In this document: positions 34,471 to 42,864 of the stretch, one piece after another
How positions within the stretch are numbered: the first letter of the stretch is position 1
Layout of the letters: every line of letters starts with the position of its first letter
NCBI GenBank assembly: GCA_017416485.1
Contig: JAFQCH010000026.1
Coordinates: 29,641-93,640 of the forward strand
Direction of reading: 5' to 3'
DNA from: Clostridia bacterium
GTDB taxonomy: Bacteria > Bacillota > Clostridia > Oscillospirales > Acutalibacteraceae
DNA: 64,000 bases
Position numbers and translations under genes: made by a program
The notes under the pieces: model-generated
What the model saw: the letters and a program-made list of their open reading frames with translations, nothing else
Told to the model about the DNA's origin: nothing
The model's database searches: none

Positions 34471-34498
34471 AAAAAACCGCCCGAAGGCGGTTTTTTTA
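34471..34498. terminator. Bidirectional terminator between the ychF pair and the dipeptidase
   Basis: ACCGCC-CGAA-GGCGGT flanked by six A and seven T, just before the leftward gene's stop codon at 34496. Confidence 0.88.
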
Positions 34499-35923
34499 TT
34501 CTCCGCAAAGCCTGACAATGGCTTCAGCAAACATTTTGGCTGACAGCAGAAGTGTGTCAAGATCGGCAAATTCATCGGGGCCGTGCAGGCGGTAATCCAC
34601 CCCCGGCATTTCACAGCCGAAGGCAACTCCGCCCTCGATGTGGTGCACATACGTACCTCCGCCGATGGCAAAGGCTTCGCCCTTTTCGCCCGTGTATTGC
34701 TCATAAACCGACAGCAGGGTCTTGACAATGGGAGCATCCTTGGGAACATGGTGTGCGGGGATCATGTGGGCATCCGACTGCAATGCGAAGCCCTCTTTTT
34801 GCAGGGCCGCATCCACCACATCGAACACATTTTCCTTTGTTGCACACACGGGAACACGACTGTCAAAGCAAGCGGTCAGACCGTCTTCAAGCAGCTCGAG
34901 CACACCGAAATTGAAGGTAAGCTCGCCCGAAATTTCATCCTCCATGGCAATGCCGACACTTTCACCCTTGGTGTCACCGTGGGGGAACAGTTTGTTGAGT
35001 GCATGAATTGCATTTTTCGCTTCGCTGTCTGCAAGCGGAAGGGCACAGAGAAGAGCAAGCAACGCAGTCTGCGCATTGACACCCTTATAAGGCTCACTTG
35101 CGTGTGCGGCAACCCCCTCAGCGGTGATGACAAGCTTTTTACAGCACACACCGCCCTCGCAGTTGAATTCTTCGGTCAGAACAAAATTTGCGCCTGTTTT
35201 TGCCTTGTATTCATCGCACACGGGCTGCACCTGTGCGGCAGTCAAGCCGAGCAAAACGGCACTTGCCTTGCAGGGAACAATGTTCGGGGTCGTACCGCCG
35301 TTGATTTTCATAACACGGGGAATGGCATTGTCAATCTCCCAATTTTTAGAGAAATAGGGTGCAAATCTGCCCTTTTCAAGATGAATCAGCGGATAAGATG
35401 CATCAGGAGAGAAGCAATACGGCAAGGTGGGACGCCCGGAAAAATAATAGTCCATATCCTCGCTGCCTGTTTCTTCCGCACAGCCGAGCACAAGACGCAC
35501 ACCGTTTTTGAGCTTGATACCGCTCTCACGCACCGCTTCCATGGCATACAAAGCCGCCAATGCGGGGCCTTTATCGTCCATGGTGCCTCTGCCGTAGAGA
35601 TTACCGTCTTCAACGGTCATTTCATAAGGCGGTTTTGTCCATCCCTCCCCCTCGTCAACAACATCGAGATGGGCAAGGATCATCAGCGCAGGATCGTCTC
35701 CGAGATCGGTCTCCCCTGCGTAGTAATCGTAATTGGTCATAGAAAAACCGTGTTCGGCACAGATTGCAATCGCTTCATCAAGTGCCTTTTTCGGACCGTC
35801 CCCGAAGGGCGCACCGTCTTTTGCTGCTTCACGCACACTGCGGATTTTCACCAACCGCGCAAGGTCCGAGAGAAAACGGTCTTTTTGGGAGTCGATATAT
35901 TCATTAAAGTGCATAGCAGTCAT
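34496..35923 (-). CDS. M20 family dipeptidase (PepV/Sapep-like)
   Basis: 475 residues. Zinc site residues are visible: His in ILAHLDVVDEG, Asp in GRGTMDDKGPAL, the Glu pair in GCAEETGSEDMDYYF, and His in ASEPYKG / HHVPKDAP contexts further on. A lid domain is inserted after about residue 185. The size and order fit PepV-type enzymes, which cut X-His and other dipeptides in the cytoplasm. Start ATG 35923 overlaps the stop of the upstream regulator (ATGA); ATG 35914 with an AAGGATG site is an alternative. Expression would follow the HipB-like regulator's promoter and operators. Confidence 0.9.
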   Translation of the reverse strand: MTAMHFNEYIDSQKDRFLSDLARLVKIRSVREAAKDGAPFGDGPKKALDEAIAICAEHGFSMTNYDYYAGETDLGDDPALMILAHLDVVDEGEGWTKPPYEMTVEDGNLYGRGTMDDKGPALAALYAMEAVRESGIKLKNGVRLVLGCAEETGSEDMDYYFSGRPTLPYCFSPDASYPLIHLEKGRFAPYFSKNWEIDNAIPRVMKINGGTTPNIVPCKASAVLLGLTAAQVQPVCDEYKAKTGANFVLTEEFNCEGGVCCKKLVITAEGVAAHASEPYKGVNAQTALLALLCALPLADSEAKNAIHALNKLFPHGDTKGESVGIAMEDEISGELTFNFGVLELLEDGLTACFDSRVPVCATKENVFDVVDAALQKEGFALQSDAHMIPAHHVPKDAPIVKTLLSVYEQYTGEKGEAFAIGGGTYVHHIEGGVAFGCEMPGVDYRLHGPDEFADLDTLLLSAKMFAEAIVRLCGE

Positions 35924-36120
35924 CCTTCCATCCTTCCCGGTACAGCCTGCATTCCGAACATGGCAAGAGCCTGATTGACCTTATCCATGCGCACGGTTTC
36001 TTTCCCTTGCTCGAGTTCACGCACAAAACGCAGTCCAAGCCCTGACCGAACAGCAAATTCTTCTTGTGTCAGCCCTGCTTCTTTTCTTTTTTGTTTGATA
36101 AATATAGCAATCGTATTCAT
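35920..36120 (-). CDS. HTH regulator of the y4mF/HipB type, probably on a leaderless transcript
   Basis: 66 residues from ATG 36120. The helix-turn-helix (IFIKQKRKEAGLTQEEFAVR then 'GLGLRFVRELEQGK') and the tail 'KVNQALAMFGMQAV' are those of the y4mF family, the DNA-binding antitoxin half of many hipBA modules. No hipA kinase gene is beside it; instead it overlaps the dipeptidase gene by four bases. There is no ribosome site, and the -10 box ends six bases before the ATG, so the mRNA may begin at the start codon. Three matching palindromes upstream should be its own operators. Confidence 0.85.
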   Translation of the reverse strand: MNTIAIFIKQKRKEAGLTQEEFAVRSGLGLRFVRELEQGKETVRMDKVNQALAMFGMQAVPGRMEG

Positions 36121-36126
36121 ACACAC

Positions 36127-36155
36127 ATTTTACACCCGATTGGGTATAATGTCAA
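36127..36155 (-). promoter_or_regulatory. Promoter of the HTH-dipeptidase operon
   Basis: TTGACA (36155-36150) and TAAAAT (36132-36127) with a 17-bp spacer. The spacer is filled by an operator palindrome. The predicted start point coincides with ATG 36120. Confidence 0.75.
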
Positions 36156-36240
36156 TAATTTTCATTTATTTTGCACCCGATTGGGTATAAATTCATGTCA
36201 ACACAATAATATTACATAACATTATACCCGAAAAGGTATA
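36130..36240. promoter_or_regulatory. Three HipB-like operators
   Basis: TTACACCCGATTGGGTATAA (36130-36149), TTGCACCCGATTGGGTATAA (36171-36190) and TTATACCCGAAAAGGTATA (36222-36240). All are palindromes built on TATACCC-N4-GGGTATA or close variants. Spacings are 41 and 51 bp, near four and five helical turns. Confidence 0.8.
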
Positions 36241-36245
36241 TTTTA

Positions 36246-36278
36246 TGCTGAAAAATATACTGCAAGTATACTTTTCAG
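36246..36278. repeat. Imperfect 16-bp hairpin downstream of the small membrane gene
   Basis: GCTGAAAA..TATACT pairs with AAGTATA..TTTTCAGC with one mismatch, 35 bases past the stop of the leftward 145-residue gene. No T-run follows, so termination is uncertain. Confidence 0.45.
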
Positions 36279-36312
36279 CACACTTGCAGTTGCTTATCCT
36301 TTCTGTTGCAAA

Positions 36313-36750
36313 TTATGGTTCGAGGGTGTTTTGATTTGCTTGCTCCCACGAACAAAGGATTTTTGAATATTTGTAATAATATATTTTAATTGTTTTATTT
36401 TTTGGCGGCGTATGTGAAGCAACAATATCTTCCCTTATTGACAGATCAGGATTGACCAAATCCAGTTTTCTTTGATCTTTATAAAAACGCCAAATGCATA
36501 TACTGCGTTTTAGATCTGTATGATAATCCATCAGCACATACTGCCTTGAAAAACGCACTTCGGCTTCTTGTTTGCCGCAAATCAAATCAAGCGGCAGCAA
36601 AAGTACACGGTAACACAAAAAACAAGACAAAAAGAGCATAATAAGCGCAACAATAAGAAAGGCAATGCCTTCAAAGCAAATAACGCCAACCAAGATCATA
36701 AGGATGGAAAACACAGGTAAAGTAATCTGATCAATAACATATTTTCTCAT
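36313..36750 (-). CDS. Hypothetical membrane protein with two N-terminal helices
   Basis: 145 residues. Residues 10-30 and 30-52 form a hydrophobic hairpin ('LPVFSILMILVGVICFEGIA', 'FLIVALIMLFLSCFLCYRVL'). A basic, Tyr/Lys-rich cytoplasmic or outside part with beta-like character follows ('RQYVLMDYHTDLKRSICIWR', 'KIYYYKYSKIL'). The base composition is more AT-rich than the neighbours, which can indicate transfer. I do not recognise the family. It lies between the HTH operators and the rhamnosidase gene and appears to be transcribed alone. Confidence 0.6.
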   Translation of the reverse strand: MRKYVIDQITLPVFSILMILVGVICFEGIAFLIVALIMLFLSCFLCYRVLLLPLDLICGKQEAEVRFSRQYVLMDYHTDLKRSICIWRFYKDQRKLDLVNPDLSIREDIVASHTPPKNKTIKIYYYKYSKILCSWEQANQNTLEP

Positions 36751-36799
36751 TATTAACCACGCACCTCAACAGGCAATATAAAGCAATCAGGAAAATCAA

Positions 36800-39235
36800 T
36801 CAGGCTTTTACGGTGTATTTTCCTGCGGTCAGTTTGAAATACCATTTGCCGTTTTTCAGTTCCGCTTCTGCCTTTTCGCCGTTGATTTCGATAGAATCAA
36901 GGCACTTGAAGATTTCTGCATCGGCGGTGCTGCCTTCGGGGATTTCAAAATTATACACAAAGCCGTCGCCGTCGGCCTTCCATGCAGCTTTGATAAGACC
37001 TGCACGGGAATTGTAGGTCGCTTCGGCAAAGGTGATTTTCTGCTGCCCTTCGGGAAGAACTTTGCGCATATCGGGACGCGGAGAGAGAATGATATTTTTG
37101 AATGCAGGCTTCTTCGGATCTGCACCGATGCCCGCCGCGTATGCGAACATCCACTCGGCAACCGCACCGTAGGCATAGTGGTTAAAGGAGTTCATGCCCA
37201 CATCGCCGAAGCCCTTGGCAATGGTGTAAGAATTCCAACGCTCCCATACGGTGGTTGCACCCTGATTGACACTGTACAGCCACGACGGGTCGTTTTCCTG
37301 CAAAACAAGGGAGTATGCAAGATCGTCCATACCAAGTTCCGCAAGGGTCTGATTGAGAATACCCGTGCCGACAAAGCCCGTGGACAGTGTATAATTGTTT
37401 TCCTCAATTTTGCGGCGCAGTTTTTCGGTTTCCGCGGCACGGATAAAGGACGGAATCAGGTCAAACTTGAGTGCAAGCAGGTAGGCTGTCTGCGTTTTTT
37501 CGGTTAAGCCCTCTTTGTCAATATATTTTCCAATGAAAATTTTCTTGAATCGGGCATGTTCTTTTTTATAGTATGCCACACGGTCGGTCTTGCCGAGAAT
37601 ATCGGAAATTTTTGCCATCAGGTCGAGTGCGTAGGCATAGTAGCAATCGGCAATATAGCGTTTGTCGGTGGTTTCATAGCACAGCCAGTCTCCGAATGCC
37701 GTGCCGGGTCCCTCAGGCTTGCGTTTTTTCAGGAACCGCATATAGGTTTCCATGGAGTCATAATGCTCTTTGAGAATGTCCACGCTGTTGAATTTGAGAT
37801 ACATCATGTAAGGCACGATGATACCGGCTTCCCCCCATGCGGCATTGCTGCCGTCGTTGTCGAACACATTGGGGATAACGTCACCGTACCCGCCCTTTTT
37901 GGTCTGGGTGTCGCGTGCATCGCGAAGCCATTTTTTAAAGAAATCTTCCGTATCGGCAATATAACTGCCTGCCCCGCAGAACACCTGCGTGTCACCTGTC
38001 CAGCCGAGACGTTCGTCACGCTGCGGACAGTCGGTGGGCACACTTAAATAGTTGCCGCGAAGCCCCCAAACAATATTGGAATAGAGTTTGTTGACTTTTT
38101 CATCCGAGCAACGGAAGGTGCCGATTTCCTTGTTGTCACTGCCGATGACCTCGCCCGTGATGCCGAGAATTTCAACATCATTGTCGGCGCTGATCTCAAG
38201 ATAACGGAAGCCGTAGAAGGTGTGGCAGGGTGCAAATTCTTCTTCGCCGTTGCCGTTGGCAATATAAACCAGTCGGGAGAGTGCGGAACGGTAATTCTTG
38301 ATATAAGCACTGCCCTTTGCATAGTCGTTGCCGCGGTCCTTTTCACCGCTGTCGTTGAGCAGTTCCGCAAACAAAAATTCAATGCGTGTGCCTGCGGCGG
38401 CTTTGATGCGCAGGGCGGGTCTGCCGACCATGTTCTGTTCCATGTCAAGAATCAGATTTTCGCCTTTTTTGAGCAGACCGCATTCGCAACCGTTGCCTGT
38501 TGCTTCACGAATGACCTTGATTTCACCGTAGTCGGTACCGTTTTTAACAATACTGTCATAAACGGTTGCTCTCTGCGGGACGCGGTTGAACTGCGCACGC
38601 ACACGGATGGGCGCACCGGAAGCCGGCACGATCTCTCCTTTGAAATCATGGCAGGCTTTGGCAATTTTCCAATCGGCATCCTCACGGCTCTGTCGGGCAT
38701 CATACAAAACACCGTCCCAGATTTCAGCCGTGCGGTAAGGGCCTGTGACGGCAGTCAGCCACGATCTGTCGGTAGGGATGGTCTGTTTTGCGCCGTCCGC
38801 AAAATCAATCGTAATTTCACCGCAGAATGCAGGGGTTTTGTAGCCGTAAGAACCAAAACTGATGCGGCCTGCATACCAACCCGAAGACACTTCGGCAATG
38901 ATGCTGTTTTTGCCGTCTTTGAGTAAGTTTGTAATGTCGTATGTGAATGACATGACGCGTTTTTTGTATTCCGTCCAGCCGGGTTTGAGTTCGTCGAATG
39001 TGCCGTTGTCGCTGACACGCACACCGTTGACATACAACTCGAAAATGCCGAGTGCCGTCGCGGTGATGGCAGCATTTTGAACCGTGCGGTCAAGTTCGAT
39101 TTCCTTTTTGAAGCACATAACACCGCCGTTGTCGGGCAGGGTAAGATCACGGGCATTATAGGTCATGTTCGCCCACGGTTTTTTCTTGTTGACGGTAAAA
39201 TCACGATTGGTGATGAATTTTGATTTTTCTAACAT
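36800..39235 (-). CDS. Alpha-L-rhamnosidase, glycoside hydrolase family 78
   Basis: 811 residues from ATG 39235, which has an ideal GGAGGTG site. N-terminal beta-sandwich domains (about 1-310, including the carbohydrate-binding-like 'FEVSSGWYAGRI'-type block) lead to an (alpha/alpha)6 catalytic barrel that carries the GH78 signature TDCPQRDERLGWTGD near residue 407 and 'WERWNSYTIAKGF' near 690. A C-terminal beta domain ends the chain. It releases terminal alpha-L-rhamnose, e.g. from rhamnogalacturonan or flavonoid glycosides. No signal peptide, so action in the cytoplasm is expected. The promoter region is formed partly by the neighbouring repeat element. Confidence 0.93.
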   Translation of the reverse strand: MLEKSKFITNRDFTVNKKKPWANMTYNARDLTLPDNGGVMCFKKEIELDRTVQNAAITATALGIFELYVNGVRVSDNGTFDELKPGWTEYKKRVMSFTYDITNLLKDGKNSIIAEVSSGWYAGRISFGSYGYKTPAFCGEITIDFADGAKQTIPTDRSWLTAVTGPYRTAEIWDGVLYDARQSREDADWKIAKACHDFKGEIVPASGAPIRVRAQFNRVPQRATVYDSIVKNGTDYGEIKVIREATGNGCECGLLKKGENLILDMEQNMVGRPALRIKAAAGTRIEFLFAELLNDSGEKDRGNDYAKGSAYIKNYRSALSRLVYIANGNGEEEFAPCHTFYGFRYLEISADNDVEILGITGEVIGSDNKEIGTFRCSDEKVNKLYSNIVWGLRGNYLSVPTDCPQRDERLGWTGDTQVFCGAGSYIADTEDFFKKWLRDARDTQTKKGGYGDVIPNVFDNDGSNAAWGEAGIIVPYMMYLKFNSVDILKEHYDSMETYMRFLKKRKPEGPGTAFGDWLCYETTDKRYIADCYYAYALDLMAKISDILGKTDRVAYYKKEHARFKKIFIGKYIDKEGLTEKTQTAYLLALKFDLIPSFIRAAETEKLRRKIEENNYTLSTGFVGTGILNQTLAELGMDDLAYSLVLQENDPSWLYSVNQGATTVWERWNSYTIAKGFGDVGMNSFNHYAYGAVAEWMFAYAAGIGADPKKPAFKNIILSPRPDMRKVLPEGQQKITFAEATYNSRAGLIKAAWKADGDGFVYNFEIPEGSTADAEIFKCLDSIEINGEKAEAELKNGKWYFKLTAGKYTVKA

Positions 39236-39287
39236 AAAGCACCTCCGTAGGGATTTTTTCAAATATATAACATTTTTCATTTGTAAA

Positions 39288-39541
39288 AATGCAAAATGCA
39301 AGAATGCAAAATGCAAAATTAAAGGAATGGCGTTGCCATTATAGAAAATGAAATTTACAGTTTTGCGGTTTTAAATTTTAGTTTACACCGATTCTTTACA
39401 ATCAATGTTATATAAAATAATTAGCAAGTGTTTAAATATTTAAATAATTACTATTTTTGTCTTTTTGCAAATTTCTGTATGCTCTATAATCGGAGCGAAG
39501 CGACCCGATAATTTTGCATTTTCCATTTCCCATTTTGCATT
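39288..39541. mobile_element. Inverted-repeat element, copy B (no gene)
   Basis: 254 bp. Left end: AATGCAAAATGC repeats, AATTAAAGG, hairpin AATGGC-GTT-GCCATT, ATTATAGA. Right end: ATGCTCTATAAT, CGGAGCGAAGCGACC, CGATAATTTTGC and TTTTGCA/TTTCCATT repeats. The 150-bp middle is AT-rich without a reading frame. The leftmost TTGCAT (39294-39289, minus strand) sits 18 bp from TTATAT (39270-39265) and may serve as the -35 box of the GH78 gene. It ends six bases before the cca stop codon. Confidence 0.65.
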
Positions 39542-39547
39542 CACGGT

Positions 39548-40867
39548 TTATCCGTTTCTCAATTCTTTCAACAATGCTTCTTTTTCATTTTTAAGAGTCC
39601 CGTCCGTGACGGCTTCGAGTAAGTGTTTGAGGGTGTTGCCGATTGTCTTCGGTTCGTACCCCAATGCCAACAGATCATGTCCGTTCACGGCAAGGTCGGT
39701 CACGGTAAGGCAAGGTTTTTCCGCTTGCAACCGCAAAACGATTTCTTCCAACCGGTCTGCCGATTCGCAAGGCTCGTTCAGTCGTGTGCCCGTGGCTTTG
39801 CTGTCGGCACGCATGAGTTTGGCAAGAAGCAATAACTCTTCTGCCGTCTGCGTGCGCAACAATCGTTTAACGGTTTTTTCGGTAAAATCGCCAAACAGAC
39901 GGTCATGCCAATCCACCAAAAACAGGACAGTACGGCGGGTTGCATTGTCGCTTTTCAGCCGTCTTAATGCCTTATCCGCTTTCTGCACGGAATATTCACG
40001 GTGATTATAAAAATGCCCGATGCCGTTTTCGTCAAACGAAAAGGTGTCCGCTTTTCCGAAATCGTGAAACAGTGCCGCAAGCTGCAGAACGGGATCTGCT
40101 TCGCACAACGAAACGGCTTTTGCGGTGTGCGTATACACATCATACAGATGATGCGGGTTGTGCTGAATAAGCCCCACAATGCCCTCCATTTCGGGCAGGA
40201 TACAGCAGAACACATCGGGAAACTGCAACAATATCCGTTTGGCCCCAACGCCGCACAACAGTTTTTTAAGCTCGACAAAAATACGCTCCACAGAAATATT
40301 TTCAAGCAATTTCACATTGCGGTGAATGCTCTCGGCGGTCTGTTGCTCAATTTCAAAATCAAGCGTTGACGCAAACCGCAGCGCGCGCATGATACGCAGT
40401 GCATCTTCACAGAACCTTCGGTCGGGGGCACCGACACAGCGGATGACTTTATTCTGCAAATCCTCTTTGCCGCCGAACAAATCCACAATCCCCTCATTTC
40501 TGCCGTATGCCATGGCATTGACGGTAAAATCCCGTCTGGAGAGGTCGTCGGACAGATTGCGGGTGAAGGTCACCTCGGTCGGGTGGCGGTTGTCTTTGTA
40601 TTCGCCGTCGGTGCGGAATGCCGTGATTTCAACATTGTTGCCTTCGCTTACCACCGTCAGGGTGCCGTGTTTGAGTCCTGTTTCAATGCAACGGAAATCC
40701 GAAAAAACGGCAAGCATTTCCTGCGGAGTGGCATTGGTTGTGATGTCATAATCCCCCGGCACTTTGCCGAGCAAGGTATCACGAACACAGCCGCCGACGG
40801 GATAGCCCGCAAAGCCGCATTCAGCCAAACGGTCAAGCAATACCGTGATATAAGACGGTAAGTTCAT
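39548..40867 (-). CDS. cca: CCA-adding tRNA nucleotidyltransferase family protein
   Basis: 439 residues. Class II nucleotidyltransferase head: GYPVGGCVRDTLLGKVPGDYD (metal-binding Asp-x-Asp in DYD), then 'RRDFTVNAMAYG' and 'LQNKVIRCVGAPDRRFCEDALRIMRALRFAS', the RNA-binding/ATP-CTP selection helices. An HD domain ('LAALFHDFGKADTF') follows near 265-275, as in the longer CCA enzymes. It completes or repairs the 3' CCA of tRNA. Start ATG 40867 overlaps the upstream stop by one base (TAATG), so the two genes are co-translated. Confidence 0.93.
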   Translation of the reverse strand: MNLPSYITVLLDRLAECGFAGYPVGGCVRDTLLGKVPGDYDITTNATPQEMLAVFSDFRCIETGLKHGTLTVVSEGNNVEITAFRTDGEYKDNRHPTEVTFTRNLSDDLSRRDFTVNAMAYGRNEGIVDLFGGKEDLQNKVIRCVGAPDRRFCEDALRIMRALRFASTLDFEIEQQTAESIHRNVKLLENISVERIFVELKKLLCGVGAKRILLQFPDVFCCILPEMEGIVGLIQHNPHHLYDVYTHTAKAVSLCEADPVLQLAALFHDFGKADTFSFDENGIGHFYNHREYSVQKADKALRRLKSDNATRRTVLFLVDWHDRLFGDFTEKTVKRLLRTQTAEELLLLAKLMRADSKATGTRLNEPCESADRLEEIVLRLQAEKPCLTVTDLAVNGHDLLALGYEPKTIGNTLKHLLEAVTDGTLKNEKEALLKELRNG

Positions 40868-41322
40868 TACACGCGGACCTTGGCAACCGCTTTGGCAACG
40901 GCAGACGGTTCATTTTTATCTGCCATGCAGGGACGGTGTGCTTCGTCTGCAAAAATCAGCACGAAATCGCCTGCCTGCAGGGTCACACTCGTCTGTGCAT
41001 CGTTGTCGGCAAAGAAGGCAATGTCGCCGTCGGCATACTTGTCTTCGGTGACACAAAGTTTGTCGGCATCGATCAGGTCAATGCGCTCGGCACCCGAAAG
41101 GACATATTGAATATCAATGTATTTTTTGTGGTTTTCATACTTGCATTCGTCGTGGGTTTTGGTGGTGTAAGCCGCCATATTGACAAAAATGCTGTCGCCG
41201 TCCACGGTGTATCTTCCGGGTTCGCTGTCTGCGGTCATGGCTTTGAGCTGTTCAAAAGCCGCCTTGAAAGAGGGGTGAATGCCGTAATATTTTTCGCAGT
41301 TTTTAATGTTGTCGATGATCAT
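40867..41322 (-). CDS. YhcH/YjgK/YiaL family protein (DUF386)
   Basis: 151 residues of the cupin-like YhcH/YiaL family, recognised by 'HDECKYENHKKYIDIQYVLSGAERI' near residues 55-80 and 'VLIFADEAHRPCMA' near 122-135; the His and Glu residues there usually bind a metal. Members are sugar isomerases or anomerases linked to sialic acid or 2,3-diketogulonate use; the reaction of this one is not settled. The gene opens a two-gene unit with cca. With nanA 8 kb away, a sialate role is a reasonable guess. Confidence 0.88.
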   Translation of the reverse strand: MIIDNIKNCEKYYGIHPSFKAAFEQLKAMTADSEPGRYTVDGDSIFVNMAAYTTKTHDECKYENHKKYIDIQYVLSGAERIDLIDADKLCVTEDKYADGDIAFFADNDAQTSVTLQAGDFVLIFADEAHRPCMADKNEPSAVAKAVAKVRV

Positions 41323-41378
41323 ATTTTTTTATTTCCTTTCTTGTTGAATATATATTTTTTCAAAAATGTGATTTTTCT

Positions 41379-41436
41379 CACACAATTTCCGCAAAAAGTG
41401 TGATTGAAATCACATAATTTATGAAAATTATGTGAT
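41379..41436. promoter_or_regulatory. Nested palindromes upstream of the DUF4143 ATPase gene
   Basis: A perfect 12-bp inverted repeat ATCACATAATTT (41409-41420) / AAATTATGTGAT (41425-41436) overlaps TGTGATT (41399-41405) / AATCACA (41408-41414). A third weaker pair, TGTGA/TCACA, lies at about 41367-41382. All share the half-site TGTGAT. They end five bases before the -35 box. Confidence 0.65.
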
Positions 41437-41441
41437 CCTGC

Positions 41442-41469
41442 TTGCATAATTCATTTTTTTGTGTATAAT
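41442..41469 (+). promoter_or_regulatory. Promoter of the DUF4143 ATPase gene
   Basis: TTGCAT (41442-41447) and TATAAT (41464-41469), 16 bp apart. The start point near 41476 excludes ATG 41475 as the start codon. Confidence 0.75.
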
Positions 41470-41492
41470 AAAAAATGAAAGGTGGGATTGTT

Positions 41493-42818
41493 TTGCAAAG
41501 ATTACTTCTTGATAAATTGATCAAATGGAAAAATTCACCGCGCAGAAAACCCTTGATTTTAAAGGGTGCACGGCAAGTCGGTAAAACATGGCTTTTAAAA
41601 GAGTTCGGAAAACAGTTTCCGGGCGGTTGTGCATATATCAACTTTGATAAGGATATTGAATATAAACAGTTTTTTGAGACCACAAAAGATGTTCACCGTA
41701 TCATCAAAAATCTGTCTCTCGCCTGCATGACCCCCATCACAACCGACACGCTTCTGATTCTGGATGAAATTCAGGCTTGCCCGGAAGCACTCAACACTCT
41801 GAAATATTTTTGCGAAGATGCACCTGAATACTGTGTTGTCAGTGCAGGCTCGCTTTTAGGCTTGCAACTGACACAAGGTTTTCCTGTCGGCAAAGTGGAT
41901 TTCATAGAAATGGGCCCGATGACATTTACGGAATTCCTGTTGGCAAACGGTGACGAACAATATGTTGACTATCTGCATGGTATTGATGCAATCGAAAACA
42001 TTCCCGATGCATTTTTTAATCCTCTGGTTGAAAAACTGAAAATGTATTTCATTACCGGCGGCATGCCGGAAGCGGTATTGGTATGGACACAGTACAAAGA
42101 TATAAAAGCCGTTGAACAGGTTCTTTATGATATTCTGAATTCTTATGAGCGTGATTTTGCAAAGCATGCACCGCACTTTGATGTGCCGAAAATCACGCTG
42201 ATCTGGAATTCTTTGCCGTCACAACTTGCAAAAGAGAATAAAAAGTTTTTGTACTCCGCCGTCCGTACGGGTGCAAGAGCAAGAGAATATGAAAATGCCT
42301 TGCTCTGGCTGAAAAATGCCGATCTTGTTAAAAAAATAAACAAAATTTCAAAACCGAATCTTCCGCTGTCGGCTTATGATGATCTTGATTCTTTCAAAAT
42401 TTATATGAGCGATGTAGGACTTCTGCGCCGCCATTCGCAACTTGCACCGTCTGCCTTTACGGAAGAAAACCGACTGTTTACGGAATTCAAGGGAGCTTTG
42501 ACCGAAAACTTTGTCTTGCAAAGCCTGTCACAGAATTTTGAAGTGTCCCCGCGCTATTGGGCAGAACATCCTTATGAGGTGGATTTCATCATACAGCGTG
42601 AAAACACGGTCATCCCGCTTGAATGCAAAGCAGGGGTCAATGTAAAGGCAACCAGCATCAAAAAGTATGCACAAAAATATGACCGGGAAACACCGCTTAT
42701 CATTCGTCTTTCGCTTCGCAATTTGTCCTTTGACGGAAAAATTCTCAATGTTCCGCTTTTCATGATCGACGAACTGGATCGGCTCATTGAGTTGATTGTA
42801 GCACAAATAAGAATATAA
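41493..42818 (+). CDS. AAA-type ATPase with DUF4143 domain
   Basis: 441 residues. The likely start is TTG 41493, eight bases after AAAGGTGG; ATG 41475 falls at the transcription start. Walker A is LILKGARQVGKTWLLKEFG near residues 22-40, Walker B is LLILDEIQACP near 84-94, and 'GSLLGLQ' marks sensor 1. The C-terminal DUF4143 domain ('FKIYMSDVGLLRRHS', 'RYWAEHPYEVDFIIQRENTVIPLECKA') carries D-x10-ExK residues of a PD-(D/E)xK-like nuclease fold. Cells often hold several copies; the function is unknown, with defence or toxin-like roles proposed. Flanking operator-like palindromes suggest tight control. It is more AT-rich than its neighbours. Confidence 0.9.
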   Translation: MQRLLLDKLIKWKNSPRRKPLILKGARQVGKTWLLKEFGKQFPGGCAYINFDKDIEYKQFFETTKDVHRIIKNLSLACMTPITTDTLLILDEIQACPEALNTLKYFCEDAPEYCVVSAGSLLGLQLTQGFPVGKVDFIEMGPMTFTEFLLANGDEQYVDYLHGIDAIENIPDAFFNPLVEKLKMYFITGGMPEAVLVWTQYKDIKAVEQVLYDILNSYERDFAKHAPHFDVPKITLIWNSLPSQLAKENKKFLYSAVRTGARAREYENALLWLKNADLVKKINKISKPNLPLSAYDDLDSFKIYMSDVGLLRRHSQLAPSAFTEENRLFTEFKGALTENFVLQSLSQNFEVSPRYWAEHPYEVDFIIQRENTVIPLECKAGVNVKATSIKKYAQKYDRETPLIIRLSLRNLSFDGKILNVPLFMIDELDRLIELIVAQIRI

Positions 42819-42824
42819 AGCAAC

Positions 42825-42857
42825 AAAAAGGAACTGTCAATTTTACAGTTCCTTTTT
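42825..42857. terminator. Bidirectional terminator between the ATPase and trxB
   Basis: AAAAAGGAACTGT (42825-42837) and ACAGTTCCTTTTT (42845-42857) are perfect 13-bp arms around a seven-base loop. Confidence 0.92.
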
Positions 42858-42864
42858 GTATTCG

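Noticed and set aside
35920..36750. Complete hipBA toxin-antitoxin module
   Set aside because: The neighbours are an M20 dipeptidase and a small two-helix membrane protein. Neither resembles the HipA kinase.
41475..41492. ATG 41475 as start of the DUF4143 ATPase
   Set aside because: It coincides with the predicted transcription start and lies before the ribosome site. TTG 41493 is correctly spaced.
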